Assembly (NCBI GenBank): GCA_002221725.1
Contig: NJFT01000082.1
Coordinates: forward strand, 62,001 to 126,000
Reading direction: 5' to 3'
Length of the DNA: 64,000 nt
DNA from: Scedosporium boydii
Taxonomy: Eukaryota; Ascomycota; Sordariomycetes; Microascales; Microascaceae
Shown here: piece after piece, positions 1-11,234 of the stretch
Layout of the letters: every line of letters begins with the position of its first letter
Position numbering within the stretch: position 1 is the stretch's first letter
Notes under the pieces: generated by a model
Database searches by the model: none
Told to the model about the DNA's origin: nothing
Seen by the model: only the letters and a program-made list of their open reading frames with translations
Program-made: the position numbers and the translations under genes

Positions 1-765
1 GGACGGCGGAGATCTAGGGCATTGTCTCTGCGCTCGCCAGGACCCAGCATCGCCGAGAACGTGTCCGGTCCGGTCCCCGTCCCCGTCCCCGTCCCCTCCA
101 GTATAGATTCAACCGCCGCCGCTCATTACCAAGACCCCGAGGCGCGGCTAAAGCTCCGAGTGTACCTCGCAAGCCCCCAGAAATTCGACGAGGCTGTGGA
201 ATTCGGATTTCCCTCGACGGAGTTGCGACCGGGCCGACGAGCCCCCGAAGTACGCCCTCTGAGGAAACAGCAGTCATGCTTTGTGCTCTCCGACGATACC
301 GACAAGGTTCATACATTCCTATCCGACGACAGGTCATCGGTCTACAGCGACGATGTGTCCATGCCCGAGCCTGATTCTCCCAAAACTCCGGAGCCCGTCG
401 AGAAGCCCCCGGCTACACGATCCTACAGAGCTGCATCGGACGCCGGCCTGGTGGCCAAGATGGCCGGCGATTATAACCAGGCAGCGGCATCCGCCAGGGA
501 GATGACGCTGCGGATGACCCTTACAAGACCGGACCTCCGGGCGGGAGAGGACCAAATCTATGGATGGCAACAAAAGCATGTGACGTCGGGTGGTCGCAAG
601 TCTCAGTCGTCTGCGCTTCGAGAGGAATTGTCTCCGACGGTTGTTTACATTAGGGAGGGCAATTCCAAAGACAGCATTGAGAGGCAATTTGCTGCTTTCG
701 ACCAGTGGGCTCCGCCCGAGCGCGGAGTTGTGAAGAGATTCTGGAACCGAGTCAGGCGGCAGTAA
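1..765 (+). CDS. C-terminal part of a low-complexity protein of unknown function (5' truncated by window edge)
   Basis: Frame 1 is open from the first base of the window to a TAA at 763-765, so this is the last ~254 residues of a longer protein. The visible part is rich in Pro, Ser, Arg and Asp. It begins with a PVPVPVPVP run, has acidic serine patches (SDDTDKV, SDDRSSVYSDD) and a proline-rich hinge (PDSPKTPEPVEKPP). After that comes a better-structured stretch around AAASAREMTLRMTLTRPDLRA, and it ends in a basic tail (KRFWNRVRRQ). No catalytic motif, signal peptide or membrane segment is visible. I do not recognise the family. The composition and the ordered REMTLRMTLTRPDLR stretch suggest a real gene rather than a chance frame. 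The start codon lies upstream of the window. Confidence 0.6.
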   Translation, partial: GRRRSRALSLRSPGPSIAENVSGPVPVPVPVPSSIDSTAAAHYQDPEARLKLRVYLASPQKFDEAVEFGFPSTELRPGRRAPEVRPLRKQQSCFVLSDDTDKVHTFLSDDRSSVYSDDVSMPEPDSPKTPEPVEKPPATRSYRAASDAGLVAKMAGDYNQAAASAREMTLRMTLTRPDLRAGEDQIYGWQQKHVTSGGRKSQSSALREELSPTVVYIREGNSKDSIERQFAAFDQWAPPERGVVKRFWNRVRRQ

Positions 766-3700
766 AACGGTATCATTCGACTGGCACACTCACACACCCT
801 CTTCATATTACCGCCACATCTTGCGGATCTTGCCTGGTTTGATCATGGATCTGCTCGGATTTCTCTTCCGCCACCCCGCACGCCTCTACATAGGGCGTCG
901 TTTTTTATGACATGACATATTGAACTCTTACGATACATCCTCTTGATTTACACAGTATATACGCTGGAACTGCCCCCTCGGGCCGATAACGATTGTGGCT
1001 TTCTGCTATTTCGCTCTCAAGTCTGTCTACACCTTTTTCTCGTCATCTTTCTCTTTCAACTCTTTTCATTTGTTTCGAGCCATCTGTCGGGGGTTTAGGC
1101 CTTTCAATTTCCTTTTCTTCTTCTGTCGGAGGTATATACCCATTGGAAACATGCTTGCTTGTACTATAACTATCTAATGATTGCGTGTTTATTTCGCTTC
1201 CATTGTCTTTGAGAGTTGTTCTGCATGCAGACTCTCGATTGGATGGTTTGAAGCCAGGCCGGAATCCTCCTCTCCTCCCCACACCCACGAAAACAAACAT
1301 TTGTTCTTTAAGCGAGTCAGCAGAGCCAGAATTGCTTGCTTCTTTTCCTTTTTTACTTCTATGTTTTTCTTGTTCTCCTTGTTCACAGTGTCCTGGGGAA
1401 GATGGGAAGATTCAGAGTTAAAAGAGCTCTTGACTGTCAAAAGAGCAACTCTCATTGGGTGGAGTTTGTGGGACCTTCAGATTCATTCTGTCTCAATTTG
1501 ATCGATATATTCAATATATACACACATTAACTTATACCACTCTTTTTTTTTTGAAACAGTTTTTGACATGTTTATAACTTCGCTACCTGGCTTATTCTCC
1601 GACTCATCGGTTCTTTCGGACTCAAGGACTCGGATTCCAGAGCTGACATCGGCTCTTGAGACGTGTGGTGTCATTGCAGCTTTGACAGCCTTTGACAGGT
1701 CTCCCCCTCCCTTTGGCCCGGGCTAGAGGGCACGGTGTATATACACAAATAGGGCCGTCCCTCGAGATGGATCTGCGGAAGGCGAGTCATGTCTCGTTCC
1801 TGTGCCCGGACTGCGCGGTGCCAGAGACGGCACGCGAGGGGTCATCTCCGAGGTAGGTACGCGAGGACTCACGCGGCGCAGGCAGCATCTGCCTCTCTAT
1901 GACCACCCGAGTACGAGACATGCTTCTACATGTAGTTGTCGTATGTTGTTACACTTTCACGGCATCAAGGGTTGGGAGGGGAAAAGAAGGTTACCAGCAT
2001 GTACGAAGGGACGATGTTGATCAAGGTTCAGCTGTGGGGTATCATGGTGATACGAAGAATGTGTGGGAATCCAATGATCTTGGGGCAGACTTCATACAGT
2101 CCCTACGAGACCACCTCTTGCGAAGGATGATACAACCCATCCTCTGCGGCTGTGATCGGGGGTAAACAAAACAGGCATTCCCTTGTCTGGAGAAGAAGGA
2201 TCCTGGGGAAATGGAAAGAGCGCAAAGACACTAATATCAAGGCATGTGTGCTTTAGTGCACGACTAGCTGCTACAGACGAGCCATAACGCCAGGCTAGAG
2301 CCGCAGGCTAGTTAGTATTCAGAGGAAGCAAAAGAAAGAAAAAAAAAAGAAAAGCACTACGCTACTCCAAATACGATGTGCTCTTCTGATCCGGCGCGAT
2401 GGGGCAACGGAAGGTTTGTTAATTTGATATTGGTGCGTGGTGGTTATGTGCGATGCGCACGGGTATAATAGGCAAGGGTAAATAAAGCACTATGTTCCCC
2501 TCTTAGATGATTTCTTGTTCATATTTTTCTTGTGTTATTTTTCTTCTCCTAGAGGACGGATCCTGTATTTGTTTCTGTTGCTTCGTTTCTACGAAGTAGT
2601 TGATTTACAAGGACAGATGAAATCCCCCCAAAACGTACACCAATTGATCCTTTGTAACGCTAGTCAACGGACTTGCATACATACGCCAATGTGCGCTCCA
2701 CGCCTGATGCGATGGCGACTGCACCGAGATCTAGACCTTCCCGGTACTTACACTGCACACCATGGCATATGAGGAGGGTCGCAAGAATGATAGCGTGGGG
2801 GAGGTTGGGTCCTAGCGGTGAAGGCCAGGAAGAAAGAGGGGGAAGAAAAGGGCCCTGGAGAGTGCTGCTCTCCTGCATCTTGCACATAAACTTGCATACC
2901 ATACTTCGGACGTAGTAGCGAAAGCGAGGGGCAGGAGGAGCTGTCTACGAGCTTTGTTTGTGGTGATGCACATATTGAGAGATGATAGCAATAGCAGCGT
3001 ATTTTATACGCTGCATTTTATATTACATCAATCCTTATACATCTTCCTCGCCGTCTTAGTAGAGTTACGGAGAGTTCAAGTATCATGTCAGCTAGGTTGC
3101 CGAGTGCGATGCTCAAAGTCCTGGTTCTACTTCGTAGTGCAAGAGTCTTGATCAGCGACTTGATCAAAGGTGGTAGATCGAGCGCCCTTGGTAAGTACTA
3201 CCTCCGGGATCTAGCTAATGCGCATACTCCAATTGTAGTTGAAGTCATTAGCAATTGAGTTTGATTTTGATGTTTTCTCAAGTTATACCATTTCCATATC
3301 TTACTTCGAGTGTGAAGATCAACGGCGGGCGATGATATCAACCATCCCTGTCTACCCTGCTCCGATCCACCATTCCCTTCCGTGTTCTTCGGTTTAGACA
3401 ATAATTCGCATTACCCTAGTAAACGGAACTGGACTCGAAGGGTCTAGGGGTTCAGTTTCGGTCATACAATCATGTTCACAATCCTTGGCTAGATCCTTCA
3501 GGAAACTCGGCCTGGAGAAAGGGGGCAAGGCCCTTAAGCCTGCGTTTCCCCTCCCCGCAGCAGAGCAGGCACACAAACTTATACAGTGGGCCATGGCCGA
3601 GTATCCGTAGTGTTCTTCGTCCTTAAAATCATAGTTTACAATTAGGCTGGATCGGCGACTGCAGATCTTGTCCATCAACTTGGTTTCGGAAAGGAGACTA

Positions 3701-4404
3701 GGCAAGGGTCAGGGAAGGGGAGTTGTCAAAGAGCGCAAGGGGAGCACTGCACCTCACATTCCTTAGGTTTGAAGCAGGGACCCTCCTGATAATGTGAAGG
3801 CTGTCTCGATGAGAATCAAGAAGGGACAGGACACCTGTGCTACAGCACAGCAGGGGGGTGGTCGACATCAACATGAGTTTGCTGCGTGGTGATTGAATCG
3901 ACGGAGCTGCAAAGGGGAACATCCGGCCTATGGAAAGATCAATGTCAATTATTATTAGAACCCGTCACTTGTTCGAGGAAGTTGGTCCTCCTTTCGAGTT
4001 GTCCCCCACCGAACGCTCGGATGCACATCGAGATGGACATGTCGAAACCCCGCCCTCGGCTCTCTCTTGTCCGTGAAGTGAACCCCCCAACCGAGAGCTC
4101 TACTATACTCCATCACATTCACGAGGCCCAGGGCCTTCGGGATGCAAGCACTTAGCATCCGGATGTTCACATGGGTAACCTGTCAATGTTCTTTCCAGAC
4201 TCTCAAACCCCGAGGCAATGATGGATGCAGAGGCCAAAGCATCAGACAAGCTCCGGTCCTACTGAGAAGTAGATGCGACTGTGAAGTATTGAGTGTGCAG
4301 GTTGGGAAAGGTGCCTGCACTGTAGCAGGTACGCAGCGCGAGACGGTATCAGAATGGCCTCCATCGTGACATCGCCTCATGCACCTCAGAAAGGAAGAAA
4401 GAGG

Positions 4405-4434
4405 AAAAAAAAAAAAAAAAAAAGAAAAAAAAAA
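4405..4434. repeat. Interrupted poly-A tract
   Basis: A run of 19 A, one G and then 10 A, followed by TTAATC. It is a simple low-complexity tract in intergenic DNA. Confidence 0.85.
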
Positions 4435-4900
4435 TTAATCCACCAGCCCCTCCCTTTCCACTGATGTCGCCAATGGACCTTGAGGTGCATGTTTCCAGTC
4501 GTGGCGTACACGTGGACTTCGTCTTACTTCCCAGTCGCTTCTCCAGATCGGACAGACAGGTCGAAGCCTTGGTATGCTAAGCCGATCCCTTCTGGGCTCT
4601 GCCCGAATAGTAGTAATAGTAGTCGGTATACGAAATTCATCCGCAATTGTCATACTTTGAGATATCTGGAAGCGATGTTGCCGGGGGTGGAAAAAAAAAA
4701 AAAGGCGGCGCACAAGTCCCACACCAGTTTCGAACAACAACCACTCCAAGTTTTCCCTCCGCCTCACCTCCACCATCAATATCTCCAGCCTCTAAATCTC
4801 ACAACCTCAACGGAGAGCCCAAACAAGAGATTCCCTCACGAAAAAGAAGAGAAAAAATATTATAGCATAATTTAACAAAAAAGAATTCCCACTTCTCCCT

Positions 4901-4949
4901 CCCCAATTCCCAATTCCCAATTCCCATATCCCGTATCCCGTATCCCGTT
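4901..4949. repeat. Short tandem repeat, CCCAATT then CCCGTAT units
   Basis: Three copies of a CCCAATT-type heptamer pass into CCCATAT and then two to three CCCGTAT-type heptamers. The unit length stays at 7 while the sequence drifts, as in a minisatellite that expanded by slippage. Confidence 0.75.
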
Positions 4950-5353
4950 TCCTCCATGGTTTGACTAGACCGGGTTCCACGCTGGCGCCTTGCGGAAGTA
5001 GTTTATAAGCAGTGCGTCACCCCTCGACCACTTGAGCTTCCATGAGACGTTGAGAATCCAGACCCAAGATTTCATAGATAACACATATACACACACATAA
5101 AATGCCAGTCTTAAAACTGGGAAGGCGCCTTCTAGGCGAACTTCTACAGATATGGGAATGAACTTGGTCGTCTGACGTATTCTATGAAGGAAACGCAAAA
5201 TGACACTTATAGATGTTAACGGCACCACTAAACACAATTGCCAGAGCCCATATAAAAATAAGGAAATTTTTAACAAAATAAAGTACATGTAAAATTCCCA
5301 CGGAGGTGAGTCCCCCCGTGATACCCTCCGCTGGACCCATTCGTGTTCCCAGT

Positions 5354-8300
5354 CTATATTTCCTCGTCGCTCTCATCCCCAAGAAGCTCCCCTTCCACAT
5401 CATCCACATCGGCGTAATCACCCATCCCCCGAGCGAAGCTGTCCCTCGTCGTAAACCTCCTAGTACCGCCGTAGAACCAGCTTCTACTCGATCCCCGCCT
5501 GCCGCCGCCGCTGACGCGCTGGTACCTCGACGTGGCTGCTCGCCAGAGACTCGTTGCCACCAGCGGCATCGCCGCCACCAGCGCCACGACTGCCGAGACC
5601 GCAATGACGGGATACTTGACCCACGGAGCCTGGCCGTCGAACGCGCTGGATTCGCCCAACCGAATCTGCCCGAATTGGCTCTTCCAGTTGCGCCATACCC
5701 ACCAGCCCGCGGCTGCGGCGAGCACGAACGGGACCGTGACGGCGAAGAAGATGGCCACGCCCGAGACGCGATGGCGCCGCTCGTATTCCTCCTCGTGGCC
5801 CTTGCACGGCCAGCTGTTGAGTGCCTTGTCGAGCTCGCGACCGCCTTTGCAGGTTGTCAGGGGAATGCGGCGATAACCCGTAGGCTCGTAGTACTCGGCC
5901 TCGTCGGGGTGTTGCTTGCACCATTCCTCGGCGTTGAGTGGGGATAGGCCCTCAACCAAAGAGCACTGGCCATTGTTGTCCAGCTCATAGTTGTAGGCAC
6001 TACATAGTGAGGAAAAAAAGGTTAGCCAAACCCATGCTCGCTCAGTTCATAATAAACAAAGAAGGGGTGATTGTAAGGAAAGAAATGTGTGTGTCTGTGT
6101 GTGTGTGAATGTGAACATACCACTCAAAGTCGCGACGAGTACACTGGCAGTTCTCTACCATAAGTTCATGACGAACCCTGCCGTCATTGTAGCACTCCTT
6201 GCCCTTGACCTTGCGCAAGTACTTGGACTTGTGTCCAAAGAGGCATCCATCGCCACCAGAAGGGTCGCGAGGCGTCCACGCATAGTAGTCGGACTCTTCG
6301 CAGGGTCTCGATGAGAGGCCGGAAAAGTCAAGGTTAATGGCGGACACCGGACCATCACCCTTGCTGGACCAAAGGATAAAGTTCCGTGAACTACCCGATC
6401 GCGGCGACGTGACGTCGTGGATGGCAACCTCCTCCTCCGAGAACTCATGCTTCTTCCACGTCTCGCCCTCATCTGTTGAATACATTACGTGGTTGGTATT
6501 GACCTGTTGGTCTTCCCGCCACAGCTTAGCGAGCACCGTGATGGATCCTTGGTCGCCGTACTGCCAAGTCCAGACACCCTTTTGGACCTGCTTCCAAGTA
6601 ATACCACCATCGGTCGTCATGAAGGTATCGGCATCCTTAATGGACCCGAGGTGGGAGCCGACATTACCCACGCCGAACATGAGGCCGACAGCTGTGGCCA
6701 CCGAATAACTCTTCTTCTTGTCCATTCTCTCCGTGAAACCGTGGAGATGGAGCGCGCAGGACGGGTCTCCGTTAGCGCTGTGGCACGAGAATGACTTGCC
6801 TTCGACGTCCTTAGCCGGAGGCGCCAAATAATACCATTCGGATCCATCGTTATGAGTGACTTTGGTCTGCAGCTTCTTTGGTTCGTCAGGCTTATCGCGA
6901 TTGGCCACCGTGTTGACAATCGACACACCCTCGAGGCCGGGAATTTTTTCAAAGTCGACGTAGTAGTTGTCATCGCAGTTGACTCCCGATGCGCTGAGAA
7001 CGTACGTCGTGCCATTGGAGTTGCTCTTGAGGATGTTGCCATACCGTCGACCTTCGCGCATCTCGGTAGGGACAAACATGTTGACGGCATGCGTCGAGCT
7101 ATCCAAGACGGTATACTCGACGCTATGGTCTGCCTTGAGGTTCGCGGGGAACTTGGCCTGCGCATACGTCTTGCCGTCCACGCTGGCAAATGCGACAAGT
7201 CCTTCCATGCCCTCGTGTGCCGCCGCCACAATGATGAACTCCGCCATCGTCGCAAAGTTGCGGGCCGACGCCTCTCCCTCCGCCCCATCGCCAAGCAACT
7301 TCGGGTTAATGATGTCCTCACTGAAGAAATCGTCACTGACGAAAAGCTTGGTTTCCTTGGCGTCTTCATCGTCCTGGCCTCGAGCAACGCATACAATCTG
7401 CTTCTGGTGCCGCGTCTTATACGCGTCGCCTCCCGTAAACTCGCATTTTACTACGTGGCGCAAGATCGTCTTCCAGTTATCTCCTCTATCCACCGAAAGG
7501 TGCGCCTCGCGATAGCAGCTCTCGCCCGAGTCATCGCAATTCTTGCTCAGCACGATAATCCAGTCTTTCTTATCCGGATGGAAAGAAAAGGGATACACAT
7601 CCGTGGCTGGCTTCCGACGTGCCTTGAACGAGTGGAAATGAATGCCTCTATCAACGGTGTAGATGACCTTCTCCGAGGCCGTGGTGAAGAATAACACGTC
7701 ATTGAAAGTCGGATGGGGGTATATGCCGTCGATGTCCTCGTCTTCAAGAATCCTCTCCCACTTCTTGCCATGGTTAGATGTGCGCCAAAGCTTGTTGTCA
7801 TAACTCATGCGGTTGCCTTCGTAGAGAACGGGTCGGACAATAAGCGACTCATCACCTCGTGAGCTGGAGTCGCCACGCTCGAGATAAAACTTTTGGAAAT
7901 CCTTAAACTTGGTCTTGAAGGTGAAATGATCCCCAACGATTTTGCCATCATTCTCCCCGGACGACGGGCCTCCCACAACGTCGGAACACTTCCTCTCCAC
8001 AAGGTCATCCTTTTGATCACCCTTTCCTCGCTCGCAGGTATTGCCTGGGATTTTTCGCCAACCAGACGACCCCTTAAATGTGTCTTCCGGCTTCTTGTCT
8101 TTACAGGCGCCGCTTGAATCTATCAAGGGACCGTCGGGAACGCATTTCTTATCTTCATCCCTGACAAAGTTGAAGTCGCACTCGAAATCTAGATCCGCAC
8201 ATTCGCAAGGTTCCGTCTTAGCGATCGCCTCTTTGAATTCCTTCCTGATGAAGCAATCGGCATCCTTCTTGCGGCGACGGAAAGTTTGTTTGTGGCCCAT

Positions 8301-10043
8301 GATACACGTAGGCTTGCCGTCACTGTCGGCGCGCGCATGCCAGTCTTCCAAGTCATCTTCACCACAGGTACGCTCCCGGAGACCCTCGAAATCAATGCTA
8401 ATCATCTGGTACTTGCCCTTGCGGCCAGCTTCCTTTCCAAGCAGGATAAATTTGAGGGTTGAGGAGTCCTGGCTGGTGGTGAACCACGAGGGAATGAGCT
8501 TCATACCGTCAGGGAAGGAAACCTGCTCCCACTTGTCACCGTGGTTGAGCGAGTAGCTGAACTCAGACACTGGTTCTTCCAACGAGTGTTTTACAGCAAC
8601 GAGGATGGAACCCTGGTCGCCGAAATCGTACTTGTGCGGGCCCTCAAGGGCCTTCTTCCAAGTGACGCCGCCGTTATCCGACACATAGAGATCGGCCTTC
8701 TCCAAGCTTTCGAGATGACTGCCAGTATTCCCATTCCCCATTACGAGGCCGGGAGCCGGACTGGAGTAGACGCGACCCATGTTTATCATGTGCGTGACGG
8801 AATGAAGATGAATTCGTTTATCTCCCGCCATGACCTTATCAAACGTACGCCCATCGTCAAAGGTAATTTCGGTCACAACCTCTCTTTCAGCATCGCCGTG
8901 TTTTTCCAGCTTTTTCCCATTGCTGACAGTGTTGACGAGGAAGACACCTTGGATACCCGAGATCTTTTCGAAGTCGACAAGACCCATATCATTTCGATTG
9001 GTATATTCGACGTTCTCGGTGAAGTACGTGCCGTCGGAATTGCTGGTGAAAAGAACGCCCATTGGTTGCGACGGGCGGGAGCTCATTACGTCGATCTGGA
9101 CACTGTAATTCGTGCTCTCCAAAACCGTATAGGAGCCCTGGTTAATCGTGTGCCCGTGGCTTTCGGGGAACATAGCCTTATGCCACTTCTTCGTATCCGT
9201 CGAAACGTACAGGGCCATCTCGTCAGTCCGGGCCGAAGTCGTGGCGACGAGTATGAATTTCTTCACACCAGCGAGATTCACCGCACCAAGGATGCCCTTG
9301 GTGGACCCGATAGTAGGCTCATTTTCTTCGGGCTGTCCGTTTGCCTCCCGGAAGAAAGTGTCCGAGATAACGAGGCGTTGGTCTTCCTTCCGTCGAGTGA
9401 ACCCGTCTTCCACAATACACAGAACCCTATTCGCATCAAGCTCATCCTCGCCAGTGGTGAATTCGGGGGTAGACTTGGCCCACCAGCAGCCGGTGGCATG
9501 GTGTCGGAGATCTTTGGGTGCGGATTGAAAGCCATCCGTCGTATACGTCGTCACATAAAAGCAGATGAACAACTTGCATCGAACACCGTTGAAGAGTATC
9601 CTATCCGGATCGCCTGCATGGAAGCCAAGCACGTCATCAGACATGTAACCCGCCTCGGAGAAGCTTGAATCAGCGCCGCTGGCGAACTTGGTCCACGTCT
9701 TGCCGTTATCGCTTGTGCGATAGTGCTTATCTTCGCGGCCGAGAATGTACGCGCGGGTCGGATCATAGGTGTGCATCACGAGAGCCGCGGCCGCACCGGC
9801 GGGTACGCCCTCAACTTTGTGCCAGGTGGTGCCTGCGTCATCGGAACGGTAGACAACTCGTTCGGCCGGGTCGTGGAACAGAATATCGTCGGAACCGCGG
9901 AAGTACCTAAGACCTCTGGGATGATTGTCAAAGCTGATGACGCTCATCTTAGGGGTGTCCGATTTCGCGATGGCTGCCGTCCACAAGAGGGACGACAGAA
10001 GAATACTGCGCCATGAGGCTGCAGCCTTGCCCCTAAACCTCAT
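5354..10043 (-). CDS. VPS10: Vps10, vacuolar protein sorting/targeting receptor
   Basis: Type I sorting receptor that carries soluble vacuolar hydrolases (carboxypeptidase Y type) from late Golgi to endosome and is recycled by retromer. Exons are 10043-6121 and 5999-5354; the intron (6000-6120, GTATGT...TAG) holds a CA-rich microsatellite. The spliced product is 1522 residues, normal for the fungal family. I start at the ATG at 10043 because it opens a signal peptide (MRFRGK, hydrophobic core, cut near AIAKS); further upstream the frame stays open but has no ATG. Two Vps10 domains are recognisable by Asp-box repeats (SDDAGTTWH, SDNGKTW, SDNGGVTW, TDGGITW, TDEGETW) and Cys-rich ends (CQC, then CAYNYELDNNGQC across the splice). 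A membrane segment lies at about 1386-1408 and a second hydrophobic stretch at about 1437-1459. The tail is short and acidic (GDESDEEI). Identity is very secure; the topology of the tail is less so. Confidence 0.96.
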
Positions 10044-11234
10044 CGCTGCGACTTGGAGGAATCGTGGTTGCTCATCAAGCTCGTCAATAGGAGATGGATC
10101 AAATTTTCGAATGAAGGCGTTGTGTCGGGTCGATAAAAGGGTGGTGCGCTGCACTGATGGCAAGAATGGGAAATAGACGGATGGAATGTTCAATGGTGGC
10201 TCTTGCAGCAGGTGGACGTCAAGGACAAGCTGGACCTTACGAAGCGGCGTCAGCCAAGTCGTGGAGCCAATAAGCAGGACCACTACCCGGAGTTTGCTCT
10301 ATTTGTACAGGGTACCAATCGTGGTGGATAGGAACACTGAAGCTACAATTCTAGGCACGAAGTACTTGTAACAAACCCACTGAGGCACCACTTTTAATAG
10401 CGGCAGTTCGGGTTGACACGTAGCAATTTGAATCGTCATTGATAAGGCAGTCACACAATTCGACTTCCAATGGCCAGTGCAAGTACCTCTACAAACGATG
10501 CCGGATTGATGTCAGACAAGGGAAGTTCCATTCCTATCACCCAAACCACCCCCCACCTGTCCGCTTGAGGTTTGCGCAAGCAGCCTATCAAATGCCATTT
10601 GTGCCTGAAAACGGTCATTAGTGCTGCGTCCATAGTACATTTGGTCTGTCCAGCTCACGATTCTATTAGCACCTGGGTGATCATACAGCCAGAGGATGCT
10701 GGGAGCACTTCTAAATTTATGGGCTGCGGTTCTAAGACCATCGAATCGCTAGTATTTGTCAACCCCAAACAACCGTATCGAGAATAGTAACCCGTAGATT
10801 ATCGCATAATGATTGAGCAGCACGGCTGTTAAAAGTAGAGTATCAATGATGGTTTTTATATAGTCAAGGCTGCTGTTTTGATTTCTCAGGACGCGACACA
10901 CACACACATATACACATGAGAACCGGAGTCTTGGACCTTCAGTAGAACATGAAGTATGAAGTGTCTGAAAGCTAATACTACGCACCAGCTCGGGGAGGTG
11001 CCTGAGAATAAAATTATGAACAACATTTAAGGGAAACGCTCGAGCGTATAATCGTCAGTGTACAGAGCCGTGACATATGGCGGCATTTGCAGGAGTGAGC
11101 TGCCGCCATCCTTCAAAACTCATCGTCATGTCTCGTCTTCGATTTCTTTTTCCGGCCTCATCAAAAGCGCAAACTCGCACATATTCTCCACTTCATCCGC
11201 CGATCACGGAATGCAGATCGAGTGTCGGCCAGAT
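10044..11234. other. Intergenic region: VPS10 promoter side and 3' flank of the NTF2-like gene
   Basis: 1.2 kb between two genes in tandem on the minus strand. It must hold the VPS10 promoter and leader. A CA-rich stretch occurs near 10898-10915. No open frame looks coding. Confidence 0.6.

Larger units (their letters stand above)
766..5353. other. Intergenic region, no supported gene
   Basis: 4.6 kb between the end of the partial gene and the 3' end of VPS10. It should hold both 3' untranslated regions. No open frame shows protein-like composition or plausible exon junctions. It contains T-rich stretches after 1000, two TACGAAGTA-type motifs (2590-2599 and 3127-3137), long A runs near 4405-4434 and 4689-4702, and a short tandem repeat at 4901-4949. 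Confidence 0.6.

Noticed and set aside
4480..4875. Plus-strand open frame of 131 codons upstream of the VPS10 3' end
   Set aside because: It starts at a non-ATG codon, runs through an A tract (KKKK), and has no protein-like blocks.
8541..9668. Long plus-strand open frame of 375 codons
   Set aside because: It is antisense to VPS10 exon 1, which is secure; the open frame follows from the codon bias of the real gene.
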